From positions 21,540 to 85,539 of the forward strand of contig JAQXVO010000012.1 of NCBI GenBank assembly GCA_029224965.1: DNA of 64,000 bases, in the 5' to 3' direction. The notes below the pieces were generated by a model. The model was not told the DNA's origin. It made no database searches and saw only the letters and a program-made list of their open reading frames with translations. Shown one piece after another: positions 24,515 to 33,975 of this stretch. Made by a program: the position numbers and the translations under genes. Position 1 is the first letter of the stretch. The number at the start of each line of letters is the position of its first letter. This DNA comes from Lachnospiraceae bacterium. GTDB taxonomy: Bacteria; Bacillota; Clostridia; Lachnospirales; Lachnospiraceae.

Positions 24515-26512
24515 TCATGTCTGACCTGAAGATTTATTTTCCGAAGATACCTGCCGATCTTTTGCAAGTTCATTTTCCGAGGCTGCCTTAAGATCTTCTG
24601 AAAAACCATTTTCTGCTTTCTGCTGCACGACTTCTGCGGCTTCCTTCCCTTCCGTCTTATGCAGAAATTCATACACCGACTCCGCGGCCCTGGCATTCAT
24701 CTCCGGGATCTTCTCCAGGTCCTCGATGGAAGCCGCCTTCAGAGCCTCAGCGCTTTCAAAATTCCGCATCAGGGCCTTCCGCCGGGCCGGGCCTATATTT
24801 GGAATGTCATCCAGGAAAGAATGCACCTGGGCCTTGCCCCGCAGGGACTTGTGATAGGTAATGGCGAAGCGGTGGGCCTCATCTTGGAGACGCGTGATCA
24901 GGCGGAAGGCCTCCGAGTGCCGGTCCATGGGGATCTCGACGTTGTGGAAATACAGTCCTCTCGTCCGATGGTGGTCATCCTTTACCATGCCGCAGACCGG
25001 AATTGAGAGTCCCAGCTCGTCCAGGACCTCGAGGGCGATATTGACCTGGCCCCGGCCGCCATCCATCATGATCACATCCGGAAAACGGGTAAAGGAACCG
25101 GTCTCGGGCTCCAGGCCCTTCTCCTCCAGCTCCTTCTGCTCCTCCAGACCGTGGGTGAAACGGCGGGTCAGGACTTCCTTCATGGAAGCATAATCGTTAG
25201 GACCCGAAACTGTCTTGATCCGGAACTTCCGATAGTCGGACCGGAGAGGCTTTCCCTTCTCAAAGACCACCATGGAGCCAACCGACTGAAAGCCGTTGGT
25301 GTTGGAGATATCATAGGCCTCCAGGCGGCTGACATTCTTCATATGGAGAAGGCCGGAAAGCTCCTTCATGGCGCCGATGGTCCGGCCCTCTTCCTTCTTG
25401 ATCCTCTCCTTGTCCTGGACCAGAACCTGCTCGGCATTCTTCTGGGCCAGCTGAACCAGCTTGGATTTCTGACCCCGCTGGGGAACCCGGAGATAGACCT
25501 TATTGCCGCGCTTTTCGGTCAGCCATTCCTCGATCAGCTCCCGGTTGGGGAGGTCCTGAGGGAGGAAAATCTCCTTGGGAATGACCGGTGTCCCGGCATA
25601 AAACTGCTGGACAAAAGCCTCCAGCTCCTCGGCCTCGGAATCATCCTCGGGCAGACTTAAAAAGAAGTGATCTCTTCCCAGCATCTTTCCGCCCCGGATG
25701 AAGAAAATCTGAACGACCGCATCCTCATCCTGACGGGCCATGGCGATGATATCCTGGTCCTCATCCCCGGTCTGGGTGATCTTCTGCTTCTCGACACAGG
25801 CCTCGACTGAGTGAATCAGATCCCGGTAGTGGGCTGCCTTTTCAAAATCCAGCTCCGCCGCCGCATCCTGCATCTTCTTCGTCAGATCCTCGATGACCGG
25901 CTTGTCATTGCCATTCAGAAATTCGACAGCACGGTCTACATTTTGCCGGTAGGCTTCCTTGGAAACCTGACCGGTGCAGATGCCGTCGCAGAGTTTCATG
26001 TGATAGTTGAGGCAGGGCCGGTCCTTGCCGAAATCGCGCGGGAAGACCCGGTTGCAGTTTCGGATTTTGAAGACCTTCTGGACCAGATCGATGGTCTCGC
26101 GGACCGCGTTGCCCGAGGTAAAGGGGCCGAAATAGCGGCTTTTGTCCTTCAGGACCCGGCGGGCGAAAAGCACGCGCGGGTAGTCCTCGCCCAGGGTCAC
26201 GCGGATGTAGGGGTAGGTCTTGTCATCGCGGAGCATGGTGTTGTACTTGGGCCGGTGCTCCTTGATCAGGTTGGACTCGAGAACCAGGGCCTCCAGCTCG
26301 GTGTCGGTGATGATGTATTCGAAATGGTCGATGTGCTCGACCATCTGCTTTTTCTTGATGCCCTCGTCGTGGCTAGCCTGGAAATACTGGTGGACCCGCT
26401 TGGTCAGGGACTTGGCCTTGCCGACATAGATGATGGCATCCCGGCTGTCATGCATAATATAGACCCCCGGCTGATTGGGGAGCTTTTTCAATTCTTCCTG
26501 TATATCGAACAT
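24515..26512 (-). CDS. uvrC: Excinuclease ABC subunit C
   Basis: Dual-incision nuclease of nucleotide excision repair. In 665 residues: GIY-YIG domain at the N-terminus ([20 protein letters not shown]), UVR domain ([22 protein letters not shown], for UvrB contact), the RNase H-like C-terminal nuclease ([32 protein letters not shown]) and tandem helix-hairpin-helix ([19 protein letters not shown]). A tail of about 40 hydrophilic residues rich in Glu, Lys and Ser follows and is not part of the usual protein. ATG 26512 ([16 protein letters not shown]) fits the family. Confidence 0.96.
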   Translation of the reverse strand: MFDIQEELKKLPNQPGVYIMHDSRDAIIYVGKAKSLTKRVHQYFQASHDEGIKKKQMVEHIDHFEYIITDTELEALVLESNLIKEHRPKYNTMLRDDKTYPYIRVTLGEDYPRVLFARRVLKDKSRYFGPFTSGNAVRETIDLVQKVFKIRNCNRVFPRDFGKDRPCLNYHMKLCDGICTGQVSKEAYRQNVDRAVEFLNGNDKPVIEDLTKKMQDAAAELDFEKAAHYRDLIHSVEACVEKQKITQTGDEDQDIIAMARQDEDAVVQIFFIRGGKMLGRDHFFLSLPEDDSEAEELEAFVQQFYAGTPVIPKEIFLPQDLPNRELIEEWLTEKRGNKVYLRVPQRGQKSKLVQLAQKNAEQVLVQDKERIKKEEGRTIGAMKELSGLLHMKNVSRLEAYDISNTNGFQSVGSMVVFEKGKPLRSDYRKFRIKTVSGPNDYASMKEVLTRRFTHGLEEQKELEEKGLEPETGSFTRFPDVIMMDGGRGQVNIALEVLDELGLSIPVCGMVKDDHHRTRGLYFHNVEIPMDRHSEAFRLITRLQDEAHRFAITYHKSLRGKAQVHSFLDDIPNIGPARRKALMRNFESAEALKAASIEDLEKIPEMNARAAESVYEFLHKTEGKEAAEVVQQKAENGFSEDLKAASENELAKDRQVSSENKSSGQT

Positions 26513-26562
26513 GGAATACCTCGGTTTATCGTTTGTTAGCTGCCAGGAATGCAATATAGGTA

Positions 26563-26590
26563 GAAAAAACTCGTCCGAAGACGAGTTTTT
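26563..26590 (-). terminator. Terminator downstream of ftsH
   Basis: 7-bp stem ACTCGTC / GACGAGT with CGAA loop, flanked by A- and T-runs on both sides, so it works in either direction. It separates ftsH from uvrC. Confidence 0.9.
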
Positions 26591-26660
26591 TCTTTCTGAG
26601 GCTGTGCAGTTAATTTTTCATTTGCAACAGCCCCTCTGATTTCATTGGAAATTCCAGGAC

Positions 26661-28898
26661 TTACATATTCTGTCCGTTGTTGTTAGGATCCTGCCAGTTG
26701 TTGGGCTGGTTCGGCTGGTCCTGCTGATTAGACTGGCCGTAGGCCTGACCCGGCTGGCCCTGGCTGTTATTGACATTCCCGAAGGATCTTGCCATCTCTG
26801 CCTCATCGGCAGGCGGTGCCTCCCGGCCTTCCTTCTGGCCTTCCAGGAAATCATCACTGTCCGGTTCCTTGGTGTCTTCACTGATGTCGCCGGAATTTTC
26901 TCCCATATGATTGACCTCGTCAACCGGATTTCCGTTCTCATCAGTCTCAACCGGAGCCGGTTCTTCCAGACCCTTCATCTTACGGAAGATCTGCATGAAT
27001 TCCTTACCGGTAATCGTTTCACGGCTGTAAAGATATCCTGCGATATGATCCAGGATATCCCGGTTCTCCTTCAGAAGACGGATGGCTTCATCATAGGAAT
27101 CCTGAATGATCTCACGGACTTCCTCATCGATCTCGGCTGCGGTATCATCCGCACATTCCATGGAAGCACGGCCTTCCAGATACTGGCTCTTTACCGTAGC
27201 CAGACCCATCATTCCGAACTTCTTGGACATACCGAAACGGGTAATCATGTTCCGGGCTATATTTGTCGCCTGCTCGATATCATTGGAAGCGCCACTGGTC
27301 GGAGACTCGAAGATCAGCTCCTCTGCAGCACGGCCGCCCATCAGGGTAACGATCTTGGCCAGGAGTTCATCCTTGGTCTGCAGATACTTCTCCTCTTCCG
27401 GAGTCTGCAGGGTATAGCCCAGGGCACCCATGGTTCTCGGCACAATCGTAATCTTCTGTACCGGCTCGGTATTCTTCTGAAGGGCGGTAACCAGAGCATG
27501 TCCAACCTCATGATAGGAGACAATCTTTCGCTCCTTGTCGGACATGACGCGGTCCTTCTTTTCCTTGCCGCCGACAGCGACAAGCTCGAAGGCCTCGAAA
27601 AGATCCGACTGGTTGACATACTGACGGCCCTTCTTGACCGCATTGATGGCAGCCTCGTTGATGATATTGGCCAGATCCGATCCGACCAGGCCGGCCGTAG
27701 CCAGAGCCAGAGCGTGCAGATCAACGGTATCATCCATAGGAACATCCTTGGAATGCACCTTCAGGGTATCCTCACGGCCTTTCAGATCCGGACGGTCAAC
27801 GATAATCCGACGGTCAAAACGGCCCGGACGAAGGAGGGCCTTATCCAGAACCTCCGGACGGTTGGTTGCAGCCAGGATCAGTATACCCTTGCTGGAATCA
27901 AAACCATCCATTTCTGCAAGCAGCTGGTTCAGAGTCTGCTCACGCTCGTCATTTCCACCGCCGTAAGCACCGTCACGGGACTTACCGATGGCATCGATCT
28001 CATCGATGAAGATAATGCAGGGAGCCTGCTTCTGCGCTTCCTTAAAAAGGTCACGGACACGGGATGCGCCGACGCCGACGAACATCTCGACGAAATCCGA
28101 ACCTGCCAGAGAGAAGAAAGGCACACCGGCCTCACCGGCAACGGCCTTTGCCAGAAGGGTTTTTCCGGTTCCGGGAGGGCCTACAAGCAAAGCACCTTTG
28201 GGAAGCTTCGCTCCGATCGCCGTATATTTCTTCGGATTCTTCAGGAAATCAACGACCTCCTGGAGGGATTCCTTGGCCTCATCCTGTCCGGCAACATCCT
28301 TGAAGGTGACACCGGTCGACTTCTCGACATAGACCTTGGCGTTGGACTTTCCGACGCCCAGGACCCCGCCGCCGGAGCTTCCGCCCATCCGCCGCATGGC
28401 GAAGGCGAAGATTCCCCAGAGAATCAGAAGGGGCAGAACAAAGGAAAGGATGTTGTAGACAATCGCACCGGTCGAGCTGGTCGGCTTCTCTACAATCTTC
28501 ACGTCCTGCTTCTTCAGAAGAGGCAGGAGATCCTGATCCTCAACCAGATAGTTGGTGTAATAGGTCACATCGACGGACTGGCCGGTCAGCTCATAAAGCG
28601 TGCTCCGTGACGAGTCACTGCTGCCGGTCAGGTCGGAATCCGCCCCATCCTTCAGAGTGAACTGAATCTGATGATTCGAGAAGGTAACCGATTTGATTTT
28701 GCCGTCTTCCAGTTTACTGTAGAACTTGGAATAAGATACTTCCTGCTGGGAACCTGTGCTCACACTGCTGTAGATCATCGTCGTGATGAAAATGGCAATC
28801 AGAGTAAACAGGATAAACATAAAAATCGGCTGCCGCCGATTGTTGTCCCCATTGTTATTTCCTCCATTGTATGGAGGACGATTTTGATTTTCGTCCAT
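26661..28898 (-). CDS. ftsH: ATP-dependent zinc metalloprotease FtsH
   Basis: Membrane AAA+ protease that degrades damaged membrane proteins and regulators. 745 residues: two membrane segments (about 27-47 and 130-150) bracketing a periplasmic-side domain, AAA+ with Walker A GPPGTGKT, Walker [12 protein letters not shown] region [20 protein letters not shown], and the zinc site HEVGH. The last 75 or so residues are an acidic then Asn/Gln/Pro-rich tail ([19 protein letters not shown]) not needed for catalysis. ATG 28898 is preferred over the ATG four codons upstream because GGAGG sits six bases before it. Confidence 0.96.
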   Translation of the reverse strand: MDENQNRPPYNGGNNNGDNNRRQPIFMFILFTLIAIFITTMIYSSVSTGSQQEVSYSKFYSKLEDGKIKSVTFSNHQIQFTLKDGADSDLTGSSDSSRSTLYELTGQSVDVTYYTNYLVEDQDLLPLLKKQDVKIVEKPTSSTGAIVYNILSFVLPLLILWGIFAFAMRRMGGSSGGGVLGVGKSNAKVYVEKSTGVTFKDVAGQDEAKESLQEVVDFLKNPKKYTAIGAKLPKGALLVGPPGTGKTLLAKAVAGEAGVPFFSLAGSDFVEMFVGVGASRVRDLFKEAQKQAPCIIFIDEIDAIGKSRDGAYGGGNDEREQTLNQLLAEMDGFDSSKGILILAATNRPEVLDKALLRPGRFDRRIIVDRPDLKGREDTLKVHSKDVPMDDTVDLHALALATAGLVGSDLANIINEAAINAVKKGRQYVNQSDLFEAFELVAVGGKEKKDRVMSDKERKIVSYHEVGHALVTALQKNTEPVQKITIVPRTMGALGYTLQTPEEEKYLQTKDELLAKIVTLMGGRAAEELIFESPTSGASNDIEQATNIARNMITRFGMSKKFGMMGLATVKSQYLEGRASMECADDTAAEIDEEVREIIQDSYDEAIRLLKENRDILDHIAGYLYSRETITGKEFMQIFRKMKGLEEPAPVETDENGNPVDEVNHMGENSGDISEDTKEPDSDDFLEGQKEGREAPPADEAEMARSFGNVNNSQGQPGQAYGQSNQQDQPNQPNNWQDPNNNGQNM

Positions 28899-29079
28899 TC
28901 GGGCCTCCATTCTTAGGCTGTACTTCCTAATTATATGAAAAGAACCTGCGAAAAGCAACGCGCCCGAAGCCTTTCCACAGATTCTTCATAAAAATTTCAT
29001 TTTTTCAAATATAAACCGACGCTACACATTCGGCCGAGAGACCATGATCTGCTTCAGCAGAAGGCCTGCACGAAAAAAA

Positions 29080-29823
29080 TCAGATAATCTTGGCTAAGAA
29101 ACTCTTCAATCTCTCGCTCTCCGGATGATCAAAGATCTGGTCCGGGCTGCCCTCTTCGACAATCTTTCCGTCCGCCATAAAGACCACATGGTCGGCCACC
29201 TCACGGGCAAAGCCCATCTCGTGGGTAACAACCGCCATAGTCATGCCGCCCTTGGCCAGTTCCTTCATGACATCCAGGACCTCACCGACCATCTCCGGAT
29301 CCAGAGCCGAAGTCGGCTCATCGAAAAGCAGAATTTCCGGATCCATACAGAGAGCCCGAACGATGGCGATTCGCTGCTGCTGGCCGCCGGAAAGCTGTCT
29401 CGGATAGGAATCCGCCCGGTCCGCCAGGTTGACCCGCTCCAGCAGCTCTCTGGCCTGCTTTTCAGCCTCTTCCTTTGACTTATGAAGCAGCTTCATGGGT
29501 GCCAGGGTCATATTTTCCAGAATCGTCATATTGGGAAAGAGATTGAAGTGCTGGAAAACCATGCCCATCTTCTGCCGATGCTTATTGATATTGATCTTCG
29601 GATCTGTAATATCGACCCCGTCGACATCAATGCTGCCGGAGGTCGGGAATTCCAGAAGATTCAGGGACCGAAGCAGAGTGGACTTGCCGGAGCCCGAAGG
29701 TCCGATGATAACCAGAACTTCACCCTGATGGATATCAATAGAGACCCCGTCCAGAGCCTTGATTTCGCCGTTTTTATAATATTTCTTCAGGTCACGGACC
29801 TGAACCAGTACCTTATCGTTCAT
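29080..29823 (-). CDS. Amino-acid ABC transporter ATP-binding protein
   Basis: GlnQ/ArtP-type ATPase of a polar amino acid importer, 247 residues. Walker [11 protein letters not shown]-loop [18 protein letters not shown], signature LSGGQQQR, Walker [20 protein letters not shown], switch His in [19 protein letters not shown] are all those of the PAAT family. The ATG at 29823 has GGAGGATG upstream and overlaps the end of the permease gene by 11 bases, so the two are coupled. Last gene of the importer operon. Confidence 0.95.
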   Translation of the reverse strand: MNDKVLVQVRDLKKYYKNGEIKALDGVSIDIHQGEVLVIIGPSGSGKSTLLRSLNLLEFPTSGSIDVDGVDITDPKININKHRQKMGMVFQHFNLFPNMTILENMTLAPMKLLHKSKEEAEKQARELLERVNLADRADSYPRQLSGGQQQRIAIVRALCMDPEILLFDEPTSALDPEMVGEVLDVMKELAKGGMTMAVVTHEMGFAREVADHVVFMADGKIVEEGSPDQIFDHPESERLKSFLAKII

Positions 29824-30532
29824 CGCGACGCATCCTCCTCTCCAGCTTGCCGCCGACATATTCCAGAAGCAGAACGGAAACGAGATAGATTCCGGCGATC
29901 AGGAAGAGCGGCATGAAAGCCTGATAGGTCGTGGACCGGATGATATCTCCGCCCTTGGTCAGATCCCGGATGCCGACGTATCCGGAAATGGAAGTTTCCT
30001 TAAAGAGGGTAATAAACTCGTTCATCAGAGCCGGGAAGACCGACTTGGTAACCTGGGGAATGATGACGTAACGAAGAGTCTGCACATAGCTGAAGCCCAG
30101 CGACCGTCCGGCCTCGAACTGGCCCTCGTCGATCGACATGACGCCGCCCCGGATGATCTCGGAGACATAGGCACCCGAATTTAGACCGAAGGCGAAGATG
30201 GCGATAGGAACACCATTCTGGGCCATGGCGAAAATCAGGAAGTAGGAAATCATGAGCTGGATAACCGTCGGGGTACCGCGGATAACCGTGATATAGATCT
30301 TCGCGATGAAATTCAGAACGGCCAGAAGATAGTAGCTGAACCCGCCTCTTCGTTTCAAAGCTTCCTTATTCTTGTCGTAGGTTGCCCGGATCAGGCCGCA
30401 GACAAAGCCAAGGATCACACCGATCACGGCCGAAAACAGGGTAATCAGAAGCGTTGCCCCGAAGCCGGAAAGGAGAAGCTTATAGCGGCCATTCTCAACG
30501 AAAGCCTGTATGAACTGGTCTTTTAAGCTCAT
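29813..30532 (-). CDS. Amino-acid ABC transporter permease
   Basis: HisM/GlnP-type permease, 239 residues with about five membrane segments. The EAA loop for contact with the ATPase reads [21 protein letters not shown], with the G spacing of the PAAT family. A single permease gene implies a homodimer. It is 166 bases beyond the binding-protein gene, a space with strong hairpins that could reduce its expression relative to the binding protein. Confidence 0.94.
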   Translation of the reverse strand: MSLKDQFIQAFVENGRYKLLLSGFGATLLITLFSAVIGVILGFVCGLIRATYDKNKEALKRRGGFSYYLLAVLNFIAKIYITVIRGTPTVIQLMISYFLIFAMAQNGVPIAIFAFGLNSGAYVSEIIRGGVMSIDEGQFEAGRSLGFSYVQTLRYVIIPQVTKSVFPALMNEFITLFKETSISGYVGIRDLTKGGDIIRSTTYQAFMPLFLIAGIYLVSVLLLEYVGGKLERRMRRDER

Positions 30533-30541
30533 AAAATGTCC

Positions 30542-30690
30542 TCTTTCTACACACGAAGACAAGGGCCGGCCATAGCCGTCCCCTGTCCTTATTTACACGA
30601 TGCCCGGATCACTTGTGTTTTCGAGCATCCACACGATGCGCCGAATCAACGAAATTCCTCGGGCATCTCATTCTGGTCTAAATTTAGAGC
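30542..30690 (-). other. Structured spacer between binding-protein and permease genes
   Basis: Inverted pairs GATGCCCG / CGGGCATC (around 30599 and 30672) and GACAAGGG..GGC / GCC..CCCCTGTC (30558-30590) lie between the two genes. Such intercistronic stems often protect the upstream binding-protein message, giving it excess over membrane components. No T-run follows, so it is not a full terminator. Confidence 0.45.
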
Positions 30691-30698
30691 TACGCACA

Positions 30699-31448
30699 TC
30701 ATTCCTTAATGTACTTAGCGATGATCTTGTCGATGGTGCCATCCTTCTTCAGTTCCTTCAGAGCATCATTAATGTCACCCTTGAGATCGCTGCCCTTCTT
30801 AACGCAGATCGCATATTCCTCATCGGCATAGGCAGAATCCAGAATCTTCAGTCCCTGGTTGGCAGCGACATAAGCCTTAGCCGGCTCACTGTCGATGATG
30901 ACACAGTCAACCTTTCCGGAAATCAGAGCCTGTACGGCGGTCGGGCCATCGTTGTACTTGATAACGGCATCTTCACCGTAATCATCACTTGCATAAATAT
31001 CACCAGTCGTGCCCTGCTGAACACCGATCTTGTTGTCCTTGGTGATATCGTCAACCGACTGAATGGTGGAATCCTCTTTTACAATAACAGACTGAACAGC
31101 CTTTGCATACGGATCGGTGAAGTCAACATTCTTCTTACGATCCTCGGTAACGGTGATTCCGGCCATACCGAAATCATATTTACCCTGCTGAACACCGGCG
31201 ATGATGGAATCAAAGGAGACATCCTTGATCTCAAGCTTCTTGCCCAGCTTCTTTGCAATGGCATTCGCAATGTCGACGTCGATGCCGACGATCTTGTCAT
31301 TGGAAACCGACTCATAAGGAGGGAAGGTTGCATTGGTCGCCATGACCAGAGTATCCTTCGAACTTGACTTAGAACCGCAGGCGGTCAGTACGCCAAAAGC
31401 CAGAACCGCTGTCAGTGCAAGACTGACGATTTTTTTCATTTTCTTCAT
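30699..31448 (-). CDS. Amino-acid ABC transporter substrate-binding lipoprotein
   Basis: Extracellular receptor of the importer, 249 residues. N-terminal MKKMKKIVS signal with lipobox LTAC (Cys lipidated), followed by an SBP_bac_3 domain: LVMATNATFPPYESV, IVGIDVDIANAIAKKLGK, DFGMAGITVTEDRKKNVDFTDPYA. Ligand is a polar or charged amino acid, not resolvable. The ATG at 31448 is preceded by GAGAGG; the same frame is open for another 37 codons upstream through a short repeat, but no signal peptide would then be N-terminal. First gene of the operon, with promoter and operator candidates at 31.6 kb. Confidence 0.95.
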   Translation of the reverse strand: MKKMKKIVSLALTAVLAFGVLTACGSKSSSKDTLVMATNATFPPYESVSNDKIVGIDVDIANAIAKKLGKKLEIKDVSFDSIIAGVQQGKYDFGMAGITVTEDRKKNVDFTDPYAKAVQSVIVKEDSTIQSVDDITKDNKIGVQQGTTGDIYASDDYGEDAVIKYNDGPTAVQALISGKVDCVIIDSEPAKAYVAANQGLKILDSAYADEEYAICVKKGSDLKGDINDALKELKKDGTIDKIIAKYIKE

Positions 31449-31474
31449 AATGTGCCTCTCTTCCATCCCATATT

Positions 31475-31560
31475 CTTCTGGTAACATTCCGTACTCATCT
31501 GTGAATATCACATATTCATCTGAATATTCCTTGTTCGTCTGAGAACATCGCATATTCATC
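31475..31560 (-). repeat. 19-21-bp repeats in the leader of the amino-acid importer operon
   Basis: Imperfect copies of CAGATGAATATG followed by about nine bases recur at 21, 21, 19 and 21-base steps (two helical turns) between promoter and start codon. The frame through them is open and reads as seven-residue words such as SDEYVIF and TDEYGML. Confidence 0.65.
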
Positions 31561-31612
31561 TGATAAATAAAGAGTGTTTTAAAATGGTGAATAAAGTTTT
31601 TTCTTTTCCCTG

Positions 31613-31638
31613 GTCAGATGAATAATTAACCATCTGAC
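31613..31638. promoter_or_regulatory. Inverted-repeat operator candidate
   Basis: GTCAGATG and CATCTGAC, perfect 8-base arms 10 bases apart, at the expected transcription start of the importer operon. The word CAGATGAATA inside it recurs in the 21-bp leader repeats, so a single regulator could use both. Confidence 0.5.
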
Positions 31639-31644
31639 TCCGTG

Positions 31645-31673
31645 ATACTATCATAATTATTCATTGTGTGCAA
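31645..31673 (-). promoter_or_regulatory. Promoter of the amino-acid importer operon
   Basis: Minus strand -35 TTGCAC (31668-31673), 17-base spacer, -10 TAGTAT (31645-31650). The position just upstream of the inverted repeat supports it. Confidence 0.5.
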
Positions 31674-31769
31674 GGGTGAATTGTATTTTTTATCACTTTA
31701 TCCAAGATTTATATTATTCATGAGAGTTTTTTATATAATTATTCAAAAATCGATTTGCTTTTCTTATTT

Positions 31770-31935
31770 TTATCCACTATTTGGTTTTATCCACTATTTG
31801 GTTCAACTTTAAATTTGAACTATTCATTTCAGCCGGCAGTTTGGCTTTGAATTTGGACGATTCATTTCAGCCGGCAGTTTGGCTTTGAATTTGGACGATT
31901 CAATTCAGCCAGGCAATTTGACCTTCAATTGATCA
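31770..31935. repeat. 17-bp and 38-bp tandem repeats
   Basis: ATCCACTATTTGGTT occurs twice (about 31770-31803), then three 38-bp units start at 31822, 31860 and 31898 with key words ATTCATTTCAGCCGGCAG and TTGGCTTTGAATTTGGACG; the third is diverged. Nothing else is recognised between here and array 2. Confidence 0.8.
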
Positions 31936-32012
31936 TCATTTTGGTTTCTATTTTAACCTTCGTCTCGAACAAGCAAGTCAGGAACCTTGCATGTTTCCAA
32001 GGAAAATCTTGA

Positions 32013-32490
32013 ATGAACAACGAGATTCAAGATCTTTCTCAAAATTGTTGTTCAAAATCGGTAAATCAGGCAGTCGTACAACGGATTTCGAGTTCTTCTT
32101 TAAAATCGTTGTACAAAATCGGGGAATTTGGAAAGTTATACAACGGAATTCGAGTTTTTCTTCAGAATCGTTGTGTAAAATCGGGGAATTTGGAAAGTTA
32201 TACAACGGAATTCGAGTTTTTCTTCAGAATCGTTGTGTAAAATCGGGGAATTTGGAAAGTTATACAACGGAATTCGAGTTTTTCTTCAGAATCGTTGTGT
32301 AAAATCACAAAAGTTTGAAAAAAATACATCGGAGTCCGATTTTTCCTTCAAAATCGTTGTATGGCTTCGAAAAAACCTGGCCATCATACATCGGAATTCA
32401 AGATTCTCTTCAAAATCGTTGTATGGCTTCGAAAAAACCTGGCCATCATACATCGGGATTCAAGATTCCCTTCAAAATCGTTGTATAAGT
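32013..32490 (-). repeat. 62-bp dyad-repeat array 2 (eight units)
   Basis: Same family as array 1 but in opposite orientation. The GTTGTAC-type words (RC of arm a) fall at 32046, 32108, 32170, 32232, 32294, 32356, 32418 and 32480, exactly 62 bp apart. Central units are nearly identical; the outer ones diverge. It lies between the importer operon promoter and the 3' end of the phosphatase gene at 32702. A further 200 bases up to that gene hold only degenerate AAGTCAGAAGCA-like words. Confidence 0.95.
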
Positions 32491-32701
32491 CAGCAAGCTA
32501 CGGCTAATCCAATATCAGGGTTCAACTTTTCAAGTACAAAGTTCCATCTCGATAGGAGTCAGAAGCACTTTCAACAAGCCCAAAGTCAGAGCACATTCAA
32601 CAAGTCCGGAATCAGAAGCACAATCCACAAGTATAAAAAGGTTCTAGATATTATTTGTTAATCTTCCATCCCCGCCATTTGCAAGCAAGGGTAGAAGATT
32701 A

Positions 32702-33361
32702 TTACTTCTCCTTCTTCGAAAACGAATCCCCGTACCCCTGGAAAATATTCTCCATCGTCCAGTACTCCGCCGGCTTCGTATAATCCGTCGTCCCCGGATT
32801 GTGCGTCAGCTTGAAGACCGCGCAGTTCTTCACTTCCACATTCCAGAAATTGTGAAGCTCCTTGCCCTGAGCGACAACCAGCAGCGCATGAAGGATTCCC
32901 CCGTGAGTCCCACAGAGAATGGTCCGCGGATCATCATCCGGATAGTCCTTTGCCAGCTTCTCCAGGAACTGTCTGGCCCGGTCCAGAATCTCCTCATAGG
33001 TCTCGGCACCCTCCGGCATCACGCATTTCTCCGGCGTTTCGAAGAAATCATGATGGAATTCCGGTGCCATGGTCCGCGCCTCGACACCCTCATAAGGTCC
33101 GAAACAGAACTCGATCAGCAGGGGCTCTTCGATAAATTTAGACCGGTCGATACCGCTTGCGATTTCAACGGTTTCTTTGACTCGATCGAGGGGAGAAACC
33201 AGGATGCGGTCTGGCTTTATGTTTGCCTTCTTTAAAAACTCTCCGGCACCGGCTGCCATGGTTCTGCCGGCTTCGTTAAGGTGGGTATTGGTACGTCCCT
33301 GCAACATATGGTGGACATTCATATCTGTCTGGCCGTGTCTTATGAAATAAATGGTTGCCAT
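32702..33361 (-). CDS. Histidine phosphatase family protein (phosphoglycerate-mutase-like)
   Basis: 219-residue branch of the histidine phosphatase superfamily. Active-site IRHGQTDMN near the N-terminus (His9), second catalytic His in CGTHGGILHALL, and FGPYEGVEARTMAP in between. Substrate could be a phosphosugar or nucleotide; a cofactor-dependent phosphoglycerate mutase is less likely given length and context. GAAAGGA precedes ATG. A terminator 72 bases upstream closes a separate transcription unit or a leader. Confidence 0.9.
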   Translation of the reverse strand: MATIYFIRHGQTDMNVHHMLQGRTNTHLNEAGRTMAAGAGEFLKKANIKPDRILVSPLDRVKETVEIASGIDRSKFIEEPLLIEFCFGPYEGVEARTMAPEFHHDFFETPEKCVMPEGAETYEEILDRARQFLEKLAKDYPDDDPRTILCGTHGGILHALLVVAQGKELHNFWNVEVKNCAVFKLTHNPGTTDYTKPAEYWTMENIFQGYGDSFSKKEK

Positions 33362-33432
33362 GATTCAATCCTTTCTATTATTCAGTCTGATTCTAGCATC
33401 CGCTATGTTGAGTTTATATGGAAAAAATACAC

Positions 33433-33465
33433 AAAAAAACAAGCAGAGAAGGGGGTCTCTGCTTG
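33433..33465 (-). terminator. Terminator on the minus strand upstream of the phosphatase gene
   Basis: Perfect 10-bp stem CAAGCAGAGA / TCTCTGCTTG, 6-base loop, then seven T on the minus strand. No protein gene on that strand lies between here and 35 kb except those ending at 34937, so it implies a noncoding transcript or a regulated leader. Confidence 0.88.
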
Positions 33466-33720
33466 TGAAAGGGAATTGGTGACAATTCACATTGCCACCT
33501 GTATATGAGGGGATATATGAGATAAAAACCGGTACCGTCGACGTCTGAGCTTCATTCTTAAATGACAGTTCATATCTCTTAATAAGGGGGTGAGAATTGG
33601 CGTCTCATATATGGGTAGGGGGAGTAATATCAGCTACCGGTTTTTATTAGGTATGTTCCAGGGCCTCCTTTTCGGGAACGTTCCCTGAAACTGTCTATAT
33701 AATAGACCCTGATTTCAAAA
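33466..33720 (-). ncRNA. Candidate structured RNA (leader or small RNA)
   Basis: The 590-base gap between the phosphatase and AraC genes contains strong secondary structure ending in the minus-strand terminator at 33433-33465: a perfect 13-bp stem ATAAAAACCGGTA / TACCGGTTTTTAT enclosing about 100 bases (about 33514-33650), a GGTGGCAAT/ATTGTCACC hairpin (33478-33499), and GGGAACGTTCCC (about 33673-33684). The pattern does not match any riboswitch, 6S, tmRNA or RNase P consensus that I can recall. Boundaries and strand are inferred mainly from the terminator. The promoter was not found. Confidence 0.45.
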
Positions 33721-33756
33721 CCTGCTTGCCAGATGAAAAAGTTTATTAGCCAAATC

Positions 33757-33815
33757 TTGCAAAATTCAGTTGCATGTGCTATTTTTGCTTTATCTTATAC
33801 TGGATTTGCAAAATT
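33757..33815 (+). promoter_or_regulatory. Promoter region and repeated TTGCAAAATT sites before the AraC gene
   Basis: TTGCAT (33770-33775) and TCTTAT (33793-33798), 17 bases apart, form a weak promoter. The decamer TTGCAAAATT stands at 33757 and again at 33806, on both sides of it, 49 bases apart. Direct repeats around a promoter suit an AraC-type regulator controlling itself. Confidence 0.4.
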
Positions 33816-33846
33816 AAAGTCGACAAAAAAGAATTAATTTGATTGA

Positions 33847-33975
33847 AAAACCGAATCAAAGTCAAAAAGGAGACGTTCCCGATGTATGCCATCGATCAGA
33901 GCATATCTGGTCCTGATAAATAATAAAGTGAATCAAAGAAAGAAGTATTCCCGATGTATGCCATCTATCAGAATA
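33847..33975 (+). repeat. 72-bp duplication of the AraC gene start, with 13-codon leader ORF
   Basis: The ribosome-binding region and first codons of the AraC gene (CCCGATGTATGCCATC.ATCAGA) occur twice, 72 bases apart. The upstream copy (ATG 33882, stop TAA 33921-33923) encodes the 13-residue MYAIDQSISGPDK after a good AAGGAG site; the downstream copy starts the full gene. The upstream copy may act as a leader peptide or decoy. Confidence 0.8.

Noticed and set aside
31449..31559. N-terminal extension of the amino-acid binding protein through the 21-bp repeats
   Set aside because: It would place the lipoprotein signal internally; the ATG at 31448 has a good binding site.
33514..33650. Cobalamin riboswitch controlling a CobC-like phosphatase
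   Set aside because: None of the conserved B12-box or core sequence words was found on either strand.
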